In this document: positions 51,829 through 63,443 of the stretch, in pieces
Layout: every line of letters begins with the position of its first letter
Numbering within the stretch: position 1 is the stretch's first letter
Source of the DNA: Athripsodes cinereus
Lineage: Eukaryota > Arthropoda > Insecta > Trichoptera > Leptoceridae
Length of the DNA: 64,000 bases
Direction of reading: 5' to 3'
NCBI GenBank assembly: GCA_947579605.1
Contig: OX388321.1
Coordinates: 22,683,614-22,747,613, forward strand
Program-made: the position numbers and the translations under genes
Notes under the pieces: generated by a model
What the model saw: the letters and a program-made list of their open reading frames with translations, nothing else
Told to the model about the DNA's origin: nothing
Databases searched by the model: none

Positions 51829-53275
51829 CAGCTATTTCACCTCAATATTTCTTTTTCTGACCCTATTTAATAAAAAATTACTTGAAATAAAAAAATTGCT
51901 AATTTTATTATACTCAGTGAAAAAAAAATGTATTTTTGGTTAATAAATGTGTGATTGAAATTTTTTTATTAAAAAATAATGAATTTTCACAAGATCCTAT
52001 TAAAATTGTTAAAAAAATTAAAATAAAAAATCAACAAAATTTTCGACCTAGCCTAATGTCTTTTGTACTTACAACATAAGGGATGTTATAGGATAAGGAT
52101 GTAGGATAGTGGGATGATGGGATAGTGGGATACAGTAGTAGTAGTAGTAGTAGTGCTTTGCTTAGATTTCCTTTACAAAGCGTACGCAGAATAAGTAAAT
52201 ACCCTTCATCCTAATATATTATTATTTTTATTATTATTTTATGTTTGACAAAATACTTTACGTAATAGATGTTTGGTTTGCGTTACGAGATTATCGTCAA
52301 CTTTTGCAGGAAATGTATGAAAAAGTAATGATTGTACTTTGATTAACTTTGTGAAAGTTCATTTTAATATAATTAAAATAGATTTGCAATAAAACACTGT
52401 ATTACTTTCACTATGAACGATATTTTGACTCACAGAGCATTCGAGGAGAAACTTCATTTCAGTAGATAATGTAAGATAATACTTCAAAAATTTTTAAAAA
52501 AAGGCTAGGCGGAATATTAAAATGGGGAAAACCGTATTCTAGGCAACCAAATCACCCAAAGTGAAGCAATGTGAATGCTACTTACATAACACATCATCGT
52601 TATATATATAAAAAAAAACTGGTTCCTTCAAACTTGAGTTTAAAATGAAATCTTAGAAATCGATAGGAGTTGAGAAAAGCTTCAACTCAATTCGAAAATT
52701 TAAGTTTTTAGTTTACTAGGCCGCAATTTAATTGATATTTTATCTAAACGATTCCATAACCGTTACCTTATTAGCAGCATTGAGCACTTGATTCAACTTT
52801 TGAAAGATTACACTAGCGCTCTGTGGTGACTTGTGTACGAACTCAAATATCATTATATATTCGTCGTTTGAATATGTCGTCGAGATACTTTATTGTAGTT
52901 TGATGTTCCAAAATATCCCTTACTGTTTGTTCAAACAGAAATCACATTTGTAATTTTTGGGGTAACCACGTTTTCGAATAAATATTATAGGTATCAGCAA
53001 ATGATGGATTAAGTTTAGCAGTAACATATTATAATATATTTTCTTCAAAAAGTTTTTCATTTACCAACATTTTTGTTTTATATTATGATAAATTCTACGC
53101 TTATTTGATTATACTAATATACCTATTTAGCGAGGAAGTAACGTTTTATTTTATTTATTTATTTATTATTTGTTGTGCATTGATAACAGCCAATTTAATA
53201 TTTCAAAACATCTATTTTTAATCAAATCACTAAATAAATTTGAAAGACGCAATTTTTGCATTTCAAGGTTTGTGA
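51829..53275. other. Long unassigned AT-rich stretch
   Basis: It includes a GGATAGTGGGAT-type purine-rich block and a (GTA)n microsatellite at about 52130-52155, and a (TTTA)n run near 53154-53168. No gene was seen. Confidence 0.4.
52130..52155. repeat. (AGT)n microsatellite
   Basis: CAGTAGTAGTAGTAGTAGT continues for about eight triplets, next to a run of GGGAT/GGATAG words at 52080-52130. Confidence 0.8.
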
Positions 53276-53430
53276 TTATTTATTTATTTATTTATTCTTC
53301 TTGAACATCATCATTACATGACAGTGTTAACAAAATAATATAAAATTTTACAAACTAAATGGACGATGTGCAGTGGCGAGATTATCACTATAAAGTGATT
53401 TCTTCCATCTAACCACGTTTAATTGATTTG
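53276..53430 (-). mobile_element. LINE 3'-end family R3, uninterrupted copy
   Basis: On the minus strand it reads AAACGTGGTTAGATGGAAG, AAATCACTTTATAGTGATAA, TCTCGCCACTGCACATCG and a GTTCAAGAAGAATAAATAAA end. It shows the structure that M2 split at 15122-15760. Confidence 0.7.
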
Positions 53431-53524
53431 CAAAGAAAATAAATATTTTTACAATAAAGGTGATTTATTAAGAGTCTTGAAGCATCCGGCAAACGATAAG
53501 TTTTTCACTGTTTTCCGTAAATTT

Positions 53525-53700
53525 TTAGTCTCTGTCAAAGGCAGGTGTTCGAACTAATAAAGACATTTTACATCATAATTTCAGTGATGAGGCTTTCCAC
53601 CTGTACTGAATGCCTTAATTTTTTTTTGGCACAGAAAGAATATTTTGCATGTTTATTGCATGCAGCTTGTCTGCTGGGGATATGCCGTGATGGCAAAGTA
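53525..53700 (-). repeat. Repeat A copy
   Basis: TTTTTAGTCTCTGTCAAAGG, TTTCAGTGATGAGGCTTTCC, GCATGCAGCTTGTCTGCTGG and GATATGCCGTGATGGC follow the reverse-strand order of 15897-16085. Confidence 0.65.
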
Positions 53701-55676
53701 GTAGTATTAGTATGTTTCTTTATTAAAAGTATTTTTAACAACAGTGTATGCTATATGAGATTTATTTATTTATTCAAAATCATTTACACACTTCAGACAA
53801 CGCACACAAATAAATACAAACAACTAGTACCATATTAACAAATAAATTAAACAAAGAAAAAAATAAAATAAAAATAAAATATTACAAGAGACCATACATA
53901 CCCCAATTTAAAAGTGTATAGAAATGAACTATTTGATATATTTCAATAGCTCATAAGGTTGTCAAATATTAAAAAAACAAAAATAGAGGTAAAATATTGA
54001 CTGTGAAATAAACACAGATATATCAAAGTGATTGTAGGTATCGGAGATAAATACTATTTATTTTATATCTTGTCTGGTTACCCCATTTACAATTTATCAT
54101 GATACGCAACAATAATATGGCTGGATGAATTTTACTGCTGCTTCGAGGACTGTTTATTTGAACTCTTTTCCATATAAAGGGGAGATAGGGTTACCCCTCT
54201 AATGACATGGAAAATAGTTTTCGGAGGTTTTGCTGTAAAAAATAAATATAGAAAACACAATATAATCAAAAGGAATGTAAATAGACATAGCCATATTACT
54301 ATTATTATTATTGTTATTATAACAATAGATATAAAAATATACAGAATAAAAAATAACAAGAAAGCGTTCTGAAAACCTTACTGAAATATCTGAAAATGAT
54401 TATTTCATCGCTGAAGCAAATACAATCTGAATATTGTGTTTTCCCGTCCCTTTAAATTATCTATTTTTTTTGGATAAACAAATAGATTTTTTTTATCGCT
54501 TAACAATCTTGAATTCAAAAAAGTATACTATCCAATATGAATTATCATATTTGTGATGACGATTATATTGGATAATTTTTTTCTTTGGAGTCGTTTTAGG
54601 ATCATTAGACCGAAAGGCGCTGGTGAAAAGGGCGGCTTTGTTATGCTTCTAAAATCGTTTTAGGTTCTTGTTAAATGTGGAATACTATCACTTGTGGGAT
54701 ATTAAATCTACATTATACTGTAGAATTAAAACTGTAGAATTAATATGTTTGCTTCTCTCGGCTATAGAGGGACATCGAAGGAATATAGTCAAAAGATTCC
54801 ACACACGGGGGTATTTTGGCCGGCCAGCCCTTCAGGCTGCCCACTATGGCACCTTCGGTGTGGACAAGATTTGTTAAGTGTAGTATTTCGGATAAATGGA
54901 AGTCCGCAGACTTCTGCGGTATCCGGGTGGACGGTGGGTCCTTCAATGTAGAATTAAAAATAGCTTATGATTTAAACAATTATCATTTTGAAAATTCAAC
55001 GACACATCAAAAATATTTATAACTATTTTTTTCAATCAAAAATTCAAATTTTTTTATTTTAAGAATGATGTCATAAAATATTGTTTCAAATCCCAACGCT
55101 TAAAAAATATGATTCTTACCATTTAAACTATTATACTCTTGTTGTATTGAAATAATATTTGAGTAGGTATCAAACGAATCCTATGTAATTTTTATATTTT
55201 CACATTTTTTTACATTTATATTTGTTTTAACATTTTAAGTCTAATATATATGCTTATTAGATTGGTAAAAAGGGGATCTTAATTGGTTTGTTCATTGTTG
55301 TCATTTAATGTCTATACTAATTATTGTTTCAACTGTCTGATCCTTACTGAATAAATAAAATAAAATAAAGTAAAAAAATATCCAAAAAGGCTATTTATGT
55401 ACTTAGATAAAATCATTGTATTATTATCGACTTAATATAACTCATTTGAGGTTGATGATGCTTTGAACGTTGTAGCGAAACAACGTCCAAATATAAGGAA
55501 GCATGATCTTGTAATAAAAAAGGGAAAATATTCTAAATCGTGTATTTAAACAAAACTAGATGAGTTGATAATTTTAATATACCTTCCATAAAAAGAGATA
55601 AACACATTTAATAAAGACGCCTTCAAATTATTTCCATTTCATCTACGTTCTTGTAATATTAGAACAATAATTTACT
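53701..55676. other. Unassigned stretch with one hairpin-bearing block
   Basis: A (TTTA)n run at 53762-53776 is a likely minus-strand LINE tail. At 54740-54960 a GC-richer block is open in several frames and contains the hairpin GGATAAATGGAAGTCC / GACTTCTGCGGTATCC (54890-54924), the motif seen at 5762 and 31577. The block has no recognised protein domain. Confidence 0.4.
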
Positions 55677-55925
55677 ATACCTACCCTTACGCCGTATCCC
55701 AAGAGGGGTGAGCAGGGAGAACGACGGAACGCTATTTAGATAATATAATTTTTTTAAATGCTTTTTCGCTAACTCCACATTGACGCAATTCCTCATACAT
55801 TAATACCGATTTCTACAACACAACTCAAGATATAGACCTCGGACGACCGTGATTTCTCACACCTGTCTTTTCAGATGAACAAACCCTCTTTGTCGTCCAT
55901 TTGATCAACATGTCCAAACCATTAA
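55677..55925 (-). mobile_element. LINE group LA, degenerate
   Basis: On the plus strand, ACCCTTACGCCGTATCCCAA, AGCAGGGAGAACGACGGAAC, CCTCGGACGACCGTGATTTC and CAACATGTCCAAACCATT are the reverse complements of LA codons for AYPTWDTA, KRGRP and WFGHV. Indels are frequent. Confidence 0.75.
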
Positions 55926-56116
55926 AACTATAGACAAGAGTATTTTTATAAATATCACCTAAAGGAAATTAAACTCTCTCATTTAGCAATAAGATATTTT
56001 TTTTATACGTGGCGGCAGAATTGCCATCCACACTTCTCAGCATTATACAACCAGATTAGTCTATTATGATCAGTGACACATAAACTTAACAGTGTAAAGC
56101 CGGGAAAAAAAATCAC

Positions 56117-56362
56117 CTATCTAGATATAAAGGATATTAAAGAATTAGGTTCATAACGCGGTTTCAAAATATTAGCATTACATATGTCCGAAATATCTTT
56201 GTTCAGAAACTTTCTAACAATATTACAAGTATTTTTTACAATAGATTTTTTAATTTTTATGTATAAATTTACCGTAAAATCTATTATATCACCTATCCTG
56301 AATATCTTGTTATTGACACGAAGAGGACGCTTTGCATGCTTATTGCTGGTTATCCGAATCAT
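56117..56362 (-). other. 81-codon open frame, doubtful
   Basis: The minus-strand frame MIRITSNKHAKRPLRVNNK... is K/N/I-rich but has a mixed composition. It overlaps a longer hydrophobic open frame on the opposite strand (56184-56603). No domain, splice or relative was seen. It is kept only because it is the most protein-like frame in this AT-rich part. Confidence 0.15.
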
Positions 56363-56989
56363 GGGAAATGAGAAAAATACTAGGCAAGCAATTTTTAAAA
56401 GTTTCTACAATTCGCCCTTTTTTTACAAAACGCCGACTTTATTTAAAAGTGTAATATTATTATTATTACTATTTTTGCAATTTGATGTTTTCTCTATGTC
56501 TTTCTTACCCTATAGATCGTCTTATTCTCTCACCCTTTTCTTCCTTATTCTTACAAATAATGGGACTATTACTACATACATGTTTTACTTCTATATTCTA
56601 TAGTTTTATATTATATTAAATTCCATTTTTAAAAGGAGATTATTCACCCGATATTGTTCGATATTTGAAAAATAACTAGGTATTATTTATGCATTTGAAA
56701 CTTGTTCTCTCTATCTATTTGTTTTTCTTTCCATCTATCTATATGCCATTACGACATCAAGTGGACTTACTCCAAAAAACGTTCAGATTGTCCTCTCTCT
56801 GCCACCAAATATAAGACATAAGACAAAAATAATACATATTATATTTGTTATTAAACGTGCGTCGCATTAGTGCCCATTGTTCAGTCGGTGGATGGCGCCG
56901 GTAGTAGCTGCCTGAAACCTCTGACGTCTCATTTTTCAAATTTGTGACAATCACAAGTGTTTTCAAAATTTTATAATAGAATAAAAATA

Positions 56990-57063
56990 ATAGGCGCCCT
57001 TGAGACGGTCTAGGGACTGTTAAACGGCGTCAAAACAAAATCATCCATAATCATCATCATCAT
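56990..57063 (+). mobile_element. LINE group LH, extreme 3' end
   Basis: GGCGCCCTTGAGACGG, ACTGTTAAACGGCGTC and AAATCATCCATAATCATCAT match the LH 3'UTR with an (ATC)n tail. Confidence 0.6.
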
Positions 57064-57065
57064 TA

Positions 57066-57115
57066 ATATTTCGGTTTGGGACTAGCTCGATCTGCGTGAA
57101 TTGTCTATGCATGTT
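57066..57115 (+). mobile_element. SINE S1, 3' end only
   Basis: TTTCGGTTTGGGACTAGCTC, GATCTGCGTGAATTGTC and TATGCATGTTTTGCA match the S1 end. It follows an LH tail directly. Confidence 0.7.
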
Positions 57116-57359
57116 TTGCAAAATAATTTCCTGTATAATGTTCCTTAATTAATTAAATGTCGACCTACTCCACTATAACGACATAAGCAAATTGATTATG
57201 TTAGAGTTTTCGAGGTGTACCTACTCAGTTTTTTTAATATCCCGTGAAAGACAGGTAGGTATTTGTAAAATATCTCGAATATGTTAAGAACAACGTGGTG
57301 AAAGTTTATTTTAATGAATTTAACATTAATTTAAGTAAAATAAAAATTACAAACATTTC

Positions 57360-57510
57360 TACCATCACTGCGTGGTAGATATGTTTGTAATTCTTACAAT
57401 TGAGGCAGCCAGCGTAATAACTACATGCAAAAAACATACAACTTGGCTTCTCCGTGCTAACAAAAAATTAAACATTCAGAATTAGTGACAAGCAGCAAGA
57501 TGTTAGCTGT
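57360..57510 (+). repeat. Repeat A copy
   Basis: TACCATCACTGCGTGG, AGGCAGCCAGCGTAATAACT, TCTCCGTGCTAACAAAAAAT and TAAACATTCAGAATTAGTG follow repeat A order. Confidence 0.6.
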
Positions 57511-57708
57511 CTTATACAGTTATACATGAGATTGTACAAAAGCCTGCCTTTTACAGCAGGACATTCGAAAACTAACAAAAAAGAGTGGGGAAACTTTTAC
57601 CTACCGAGAACTTCGCAGAGTGTGTTTATGAATCAATTATTGAACCAAAAATATAATATCAAACGTATTTTGAAAAATAAAAGTACTAACATACATTTTT
57701 ATATAAAA

Positions 57709-58052
57709 CTAGCTGACCCGGCAAACGTTGTTTTGCCAAAAATAAATACATTATATATCGACCGGAGTTGAAAATGATTTAATTACTAATATTGCTATTC
57801 AAAAATAGAGGTAGATGATAGAAGGTTGAAAATTTAGGGCTGTGTATTTTTTAATGCCTCACCATAAAAAAATAAAAAAAAATATTAAAAAAATCGGGGT
57901 GGACCACCCTTAACCTTTAGGGGTATGAAAACTAAGTGTTGGTCGATTCTCAGATCTACCCGATAAGCACACAAAATTTCATCAAAATTGGTCCAGCCTT
58001 TTCGGAGGAGTATGATAACGAACACCGTGACACGAGAATTTTATATATTAAA
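57709..58052 (-). mobile_element. Helitron-like (Lep1-type) non-autonomous element
   Basis: The plus-strand left end CTAGCTGACCCGGCAAACG then TTGTTTTGCC and the right end CCAGCCTTTTCGGAGGAG, CACCGTGACACGAGAAT then TTTATATATTA form a pair known to me as a very common lepidopteran repeat. Read on the minus strand it begins near TAATATATAAAATTCTCG and ends GGGTCAGCTAG, fitting a Helitron 3' CTRR end. No Rep/helicase is present. Helitron assignment rests on general knowledge of Lep1 elements. Confidence 0.6.
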
Positions 58053-58314
58053 TATCTAGAGGGGGCTCTTGAGAAATTCACCTCCAAATACGAAAAAATG
58101 AGACTATTTGAATTCACGATAAACGCTGCCATCTGTTAACGTTTACAATGTTCTCCAAGATACAAGATTCACATTGTTCTCAAACTGTCGAAATAAAAAT
58201 ACTCATAGACGATAAATGTTTTATATTGCACCTCCCTCTGAGCCGAATTCGGTTGTTGGCCACTACCTACATTATATATTATAATAAGTTTTTTTTTTCA
58301 TTAGAAATATAATT

Positions 58315-58500
58315 TCCGTGGAGGCCTCTCACTCTTCTACAAGGTACTCGAAAACATCATGTTCGACATTTAGATATTTGATCCAGCGACGAGGTGTTCC
58401 ACGCATTCTTAATTTCTTGAACTTTTATGGGCACGGAGACGGCGATACCCACATTCATGCCTGCATTTTCGCAATGGCACAATTTTTCTGTCAAATTTAC
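58315..58500 (-). repeat. Repeat A, degenerate copy
   Basis: GATCCAGCGACGAGGTGTTC, CACGCATTCTTAATTTC and GGGCACGGAGACGGCG follow the reverse-strand repeat A order, with much change. Confidence 0.5.
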
Positions 58501-58627
58501 ACATTCACAGAAAGCAACTGAATATTCATCATACATATGTAATATAACTTTGTCTACCTTATAATCAAAATTTTAAATCAAAATAACTTAAAAAAAATAC
58601 ATTTAATCATTCTTTTTTTTTAATTAT

Positions 58628-59347
58628 GGCCAATTCCGAATCATAAAATAGTTTAGTTGCACTAACTAAGTCAACTAAGTGTGAGAAGATAGTCGAGTCA
58701 TGATAATTAGTTCTAATTCGTATTCACTGTTTTCCGTACTAAAACTAATTTAGTTAGCTAGTTCATTTTGACACCTTAGTACAACTATAAATTTCGAGAA
58801 TCTATGGATTTCGTATTCAGAACGAAATTTTAGTTGACATCTGACAACTACAATTAGTTGTATTTGGCAGAATTTTATTCGTGACTTTTAATGTGCGCGA
58901 ATATTATTAGTTGCTGTCATTTTGCCGCAGAATATTGCTATATTTTGTAAGTTTAAAGTCGTTTTTTCAATTAAATGTAAATAATGGATATTTTTAGGGT
59001 CCTCGCAACTCTTGGCATCTATAAATTGTAATATTATACCACCACCGACGCAAATGCGAACGTCAAAATATACCGGCATATCTGACATTTCACAATTTCC
59101 ATTCGCGACAACTATTAAATTGTTGCCAGAAGTGTAAATCGGAACGTGAAAAACATTTTTTATTGCGGCATCACCGACTAATATTTGTTTGTCCCATAGA
59201 TTTTACCGTTTGTCCTAGGTGGTTATCGAGTTTATAGTTGTTTATAGTTCGTAACTAATACTGAATACGAATTTGTACTATAGTGACTAATATTAGTCAA
59301 CTATTATTAGTTAGTTTAGTTAGTTCATCAAGATTCAGAATTGACCC
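58628..59347. mobile_element. 720-bp TIR element flanked by TAT
   Basis: The ends GGCCAATTCCGAATC and, reverse-complemented, GGGTCAATTCTGAATC are followed by inverted arms rich in AACTAACTAA words and ending near AATTCGTATTCACTG / AATTCGTATTCAGTA, about 110 bp each. TAT lies at 58625-58627 and 59348-59350. The roughly 500-bp centre has a 66-codon minus-strand frame (58888-59088) without recognised domain. A 3-bp duplication would fit Harbinger-type elements, but TAT is not the usual TWA, so the class is open. Confidence 0.75.
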
Positions 59348-59719
59348 TATTGTTAAGCTTTTTTTATGAATTTGACTTGTGAAACTATTTCTACCATAGA
59401 CCGAATTTCTGATTTTTACCGAATTTCTATAGCACAGTTTTTGCAGGTAGCGTAATTTAAGTACGCACTTAATGTATTAAATGTGTTCCATTTAAATGTT
59501 AATGTTCCATTTGATAATATGTATTATAGGTTAGTGCTTTTGGCGTAAAAGCATGCCAAGTAAATTTATATTGGGAGGTGGTAGGGAAATCGTAATCGAA
59601 TGTGTGTAATTGTGATTCCTAAGGTGAATTGATTGGTAAATATTATATCTTTTAAGAAATCTGCTTTTATTGATTAATTTTATATTATTTGAAAGCTTTG
59701 TTTTGAATTTCCCTTTTTT

Positions 59720-59830
59720 CTTTCTTCAACGTTCCTTTTGAGGGCATGGGGCAGAAACAAACTTCTTCTATTCGGAGTGATTCTGTACTAGTAGATTTAT
59801 CCGCTCTAATGACATTCTTATATGCTTGAC
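59720..59830 (-). mobile_element. LINE group LB 3' end, degenerate
   Basis: CAACGTTCCTTTTGAGGGCA, TGGGGCAGAAACAAACTTC, TTCTATTCGGAGTGATTCTG and TCTAATGACATTC are the reverse complement of the LB codons for the SEWRRLVSAL and GREER end. Confidence 0.65.
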
Positions 59831-59898
59831 AGCTCTTAAGACAAAACCAATCATTCGTCTCGATTGAAGAATGAAGCTTACACAGTGGGACATTGTGC

Positions 59899-59965
59899 AA
59901 AATCTATTCGGAAGAAGTGAGAAAGGCGTCCCGACTCTTACAAGTTGGTTTTAGGCTGGTTTAAG
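59899..59965 (+). repeat. Dispersed repeat shared with 437-505
   Basis: AAAATCTATTCGGAAGAAG, GAGAAAGGCGTCCCGAC and TTAGGCTGGTTTAAG match 437-505. A shorter match lies at 63778-63811. Confidence 0.4.
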
Positions 59966-60267
59966 AGATCACGTTTACCAATCCCTGTATTCTCACTATC
60001 GCAATATAAGGTCCACCAAGTATTAATGAAAACCATAGAAACAATATTTTTCTGAGACATTCTATTTCAGATTACGAATGAGTCAAGATTTTCCGTCTAA
60101 TTGACGCCAGTATAATGAAGTTTAAAACTATTTCACCGAAAATGTTTTGTAGATGACAAAATCTTATTGTCATTCACGCATCGGGCTCAAACTAATTTGA
60201 ACAAAAAATTGTAAATTAAATATTCTAAACACCTTTTTATCCACTTTCGGTCCCAACTCACATATTT

Positions 60268-60330
60268 AACATCTTTGACACAGTGATGAGGCATGACACC
60301 CATTCTGAATATCTTACTTTTATTAATATC
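60268..60330 (-). repeat. Repeat A, short copy
   Basis: CACAGTGATGAGGCATGACA, CCCATTCTGAATATCTTAC matches the repeat A core on the reverse strand. Confidence 0.5.
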
Positions 60331-60362
60331 TGTAGCTAATCAATGTCAAAAAAATATCAGTT

Positions 60363-60625
60363 ATGCAGATCTTTAGGATATCTTTCACCAACATGCTGGA
60401 CAAATTTAAAAGAGCAAACAAGTCCAATTTGTATAATAGGGCTTTAAGCGTTGCAGGACCCGTCACCTGGAACCGACTTCACGAGGACCTCCGTAAGAAC
60501 CAATCGATAGCAACAGTCAGGAGCAAATTGAAGACATCGCTCTTCCAACATAGTTTTTCGCGCCGTTGAGATGGATGGTTCATTGAACGGCGCTGAATAA
60601 ATCATCCAACATACATACATATACC
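60363..60625 (+). mobile_element. LINE group LH C-terminus and 3' end
   Basis: The frame reads FTNMLDKFKRANKSNLYNRA, LSVAGPVTWNRLHEDLRKN, QSIATVRSKLKTSLFQHSF and SRR, then a stop. The 3'UTR follows (GGATGGTTCATTGAACGG, CGCTGAATAAATCATCC) with an (ATAC)n tail. The usual LP.DLR is changed to LHEDLR. It is the longest plus-strand LH copy, 5'-truncated. Confidence 0.85.
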
Positions 60626-60667
60626 TACTCATATCACAAACTTTTTTTATTTTCACTTAGAATCTCC

Positions 60668-60855
60668 TTCTTCTTCGCCCTCGCCTTTATCCCATTTACT
60701 TGGGGTCGGCTCTCCTAGTCCTCATCTTCCAAGTTTTCCGGTCCCCTGCATCCACCGCGCGCAACTTTGCCTCCTTCATATCCCTGGCAATTGTGGATAT
60801 CCAGGTGGTCACTGGTCTGCCTGGTCTTCTGGGTCCTACTTCCACGTCCATTGTA
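60668..60855 (-). mobile_element. LINE C-terminus ending RTRRADPK (group LJ)
   Basis: The minus strand reads VEVGPRRPGRPVTTWISTIA, RDMKEAKLRAVDAGDRKTW, KMRTRRADPK and a stop, followed by a GAAGAAGAAGGAG tail. GRP.TTW...I..DM, then DA.DR..W...TRRADPK is a common insect LINE ending. The open frame is about 55 codons, 5'-truncated. Confidence 0.8.
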
Positions 60856-60909
60856 TTTTTAATCATTTTATTTTTTTCACTTAGAATATCATGTACAATT
60901 TAATAATAT

Positions 60910-61170
60910 TTATATTGTCAAATGTTTGAGAATCATTGCAAAGTTAAGCCTTCTCCTAAACACATTTTTGAAGAAATATCCATATTCATTTATTTTGAGC
61001 CTTGAGGGAGACATTTTATAAAAATGTTCGGATCGAAATTTCACCCATTTTACTGTGTCAGTAGCGAAACTCGGTACATTTCTACTTGTAAGCCTCAAAG
61101 TGGCTTCTAAAGTCGGATTGATGTTGTATAGAGATGGCAACGACGAGACATTTTTCGAAATATTATACAT
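60910..61170 (-). other. 86-codon open frame, uncertain (possibly LINE-derived)
   Basis: The minus-strand frame contains LEATLRLTSRNVPSFATDTV, KWVKFRSEHFYKMSPSRLK and FFKNVFRRRLNFA. The closing aromatic/F-K-R..L pattern vaguely recalls LINE C-termini, but no diagnostic motif is present. It could be chance. Confidence 0.2.
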
Positions 61171-61439
61171 CGAAAAAACTGTTACGAAAAGTATCAGTAT
61201 AGATAATGAAACATTTCTTCAGAATCGATTTTGGATACTAAGCTTTAAATAAAAAGTAACACAGGTTTTGTCGATAAATTTTATTTTTATTTTATCGCCA
61301 TCGAGAAAAAAACTACATATTTTTATTATGAAATAATGAACAAAGAGATTGTCTTGTTGAGTCCCGGGAAGAAAAATAGATCTCTAAATCGATTTTGCAA
61401 TTTTGGATGACTCCTTTTTATAAAATATTACGTTTGAGA

Positions 61440-61520
61440 CATTTTATATTTTCGATTCAGCGATGTCATATGCCGCTCAATCTGAAGTCTTAAATTCATT
61501 GTAACGAAAAAACATGTTTC
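61440..61520 (-). repeat. Repeat A, degenerate copy
   Basis: TTTTCGATTCAGCGATGTCA, TATGCCGCTCAATCTGAAGT and CTTAAATTC follow the reverse repeat A core. Confidence 0.5.
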
Positions 61521-61621
61521 TTTAAAAAGCTGACTAGTCTGCTGGTTATCTCACATTGTGTGAAAGATGGCATAGATAGATTAATAGATAGAGATAAAGA
61601 TCTCGGCTTAGTTTCCACCCT

Positions 61622-61765
61622 CTGCCTTTATTAAGGTTAGCTTTTAGAAATCGCGTCTTTGCGATAAATCCGCCCTCTGTTTATTGAAAGCATTTAATTT
61701 GAATGCATTATCTATTGAATTGTATGAATTGTGATCAATCGTGAGTAAAGAATTAATAAATAAAT
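61622..61765 (+). mobile_element. LINE 3'-end remnant (tail only)
   Basis: AGGTTAGCTTTTAGAAATCG, TTTGCGATAAATCCGCCCTC, GTATGAATTGTGATCAATCG and an AATTAATAAATAAA end resemble 45290-45410. Confidence 0.6.
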
Positions 61766-61839
61766 CAGACTAAAAGGGTCCGCAACGTAAATCGTGAAGG
61801 TGTATTGTATTAAACGTTAAATCAATATTCATCATGAAA

Positions 61840-61950
61840 TTTGCCATCCATCCTGAATGTCTTTATTTTCGTTTGCACGGAAAGCAAAGCTTACATGTTT
61901 GTCACACGCAGCTGGTCCGCTGGCTACACCACTTATGGGATGTGTTTGTA
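61840..61950 (-). repeat. Repeat A copy
   Basis: GAAATTTGCCATCCATCCTG, AATGTCTTTATTTTCG, ACGCAGCTGGTCCGCTGGC and TACACCACTTATGGGATG match repeat A well on the reverse strand. Confidence 0.65.
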
Positions 61951-62544
61951 TTAGTTAGATTCAGATTTTGTAAACTGTATCATCGAATGTTATAATTATT
62001 TGACATCGATGACCCGTTTAAATATCAGTTCAAAGCATCATGTACTGAACATAGATTTTGAAGGAAGCTCCGAATTCCTGAACTTAATTAAAAGCGATCC
62101 TTCACTGTCATGAATTGTTTATGCTGTTAGTCTATGTGCTAAATGACCGCACTTCCTATACTCAACTCATTCTCTTATCCTTCCACTTCAGTTCTACTCT
62201 ATTCTATTCTGTTCTACACAAACTTTTGAAACCCGCATTTGTTCTTCTTTCATAATATTCACTCTTAAACATCCATTTTTAGAACATAAACAGGAGTTTT
62301 TGCATCTTATTTTAAATAATAATATATTGCCTTTTTACTTACATTTTGATAAATCCTATTTGATCTATTTTCATATTGATCATTTAAAAAAAGGTTAAGA
62401 AGATACATTTAAAAATATCAACGTCAATATATGTAAAAGTCATCTTCAAATGCTAAAATATGTAGTTTCATGATTCTTCCATTCACATTTTCTTAGAAAT
62501 ATAACGGTGATATTGAATCAAGCATTTTCTCGTGTATCTATTTA

Positions 62545-62640
62545 GCTATGTAATCGAAACAAGTGTTTCTTTCTACTATAGATTATTGATTCCGAGAGAG
62601 ACGTCTTATTAGGTCATTATCCATCGAATGAATCGATCAT
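62545..62640 (-). mobile_element. Fold-back MITE M2, single-arm remnant
   Basis: GAAACAAGTGTTTCTTTCTA, then ATTATTGATTCCGAGAGAG and ACGTCTTATTAGGTCATTAT is one M2 arm, closest to the right arm of 7357-7576 in reverse. The partner arm is missing. Confidence 0.65.
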
Positions 62641-62744
62641 ATACATAAGTTACTGTATTTGATACTAGAAAGCCAAAAATTTAATACGAATTAAATACAT
62701 AGTAATTTAATACCAAATTGACTGAAAAAAGTTAGTTTATATAG

Positions 62745-62925
62745 ATGAAAAAAACGTGGTTAAATGAAAGAAATCACTTAAGAGTGATAATCTTGCCACT
62801 GCATATCGTTTTAGTATTTTAAATTTTGTATTGATTTGTTAAAACTGTTATATAATGATTCACGGGTGATGAAGTAATTGAAAAAATTCACGGGTGATGA
62901 AGTAATTGAAAAATAAATCTCGACA
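62745..62925 (+). mobile_element. LINE 3'-end family R3 with a tandem duplication
   Basis: AACGTGGTTAAATGAAAGAA, ATCACTTAAGAGTGATAATC and TTGCCACTGCATATCG match R3. TTCACGGGTGATGAAGTAAT then TGAAAAA occurs twice in a row at about 62859-62912, before the AATAAA end. Confidence 0.65.
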
Positions 62926-63402
62926 GTTGACAAACTGAAAATCACTTAAGAAATCGAAAGATATATCTCTCGTTTGAAATCAAAGATAAGAAGAAAACGC
63001 TTGGTATAATAATATTATCCAAAGATAGATTTACGTTTATTCATGCCGTTCATAATAATTAATTATACCTTAGAACCAACTATTTCAAAGTCTCGATATA
63101 TGAATAAATTGGTATATTTTTTAGAAATCATAAGAAAAAAAGTTGTCTGTCCTTAAATATTGTTGAAATTATTTCAAGATTTTCTAAAATCAATACTGCA
63201 TACGTATTCAACTTATGTAATATATTAGGTATATATGTAGTGTACCTTCAGATATGGCTTTATGAAATTTATGGGGGTTAAGTTTTCAATACCATATGGA
63301 ATATTCGCAAGAATTATGGATGATATTAATCATGCATCTACCATTATTATTATAGTACTGCTATTATTATATATTTTGGAAGTTTAAATCATTGGAAATT
63401 TT

Positions 63403-63443
63403 ACGATTTCCGCCGCTGGCTTGTGTGCGCCAGGCGGAAATCC
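63403..63443. repeat. GC-rich hairpin
   Basis: GATTTCCGCC and TGGC face GCCA and GGCGGAAATC across a short TTGTGTGC loop. It stands out from the AT-rich surroundings. The following CTAGGTTCAAGCC resembles a pol III B box, so it may be part of a decayed tRNA-like retroposon. Confidence 0.5.

Noticed and set aside
56184..56603. 139-codon hydrophobic open frame
   Set aside because: T-rich DNA naturally encodes F, L, I and S runs. No family, conserved motif or second line of evidence was found.
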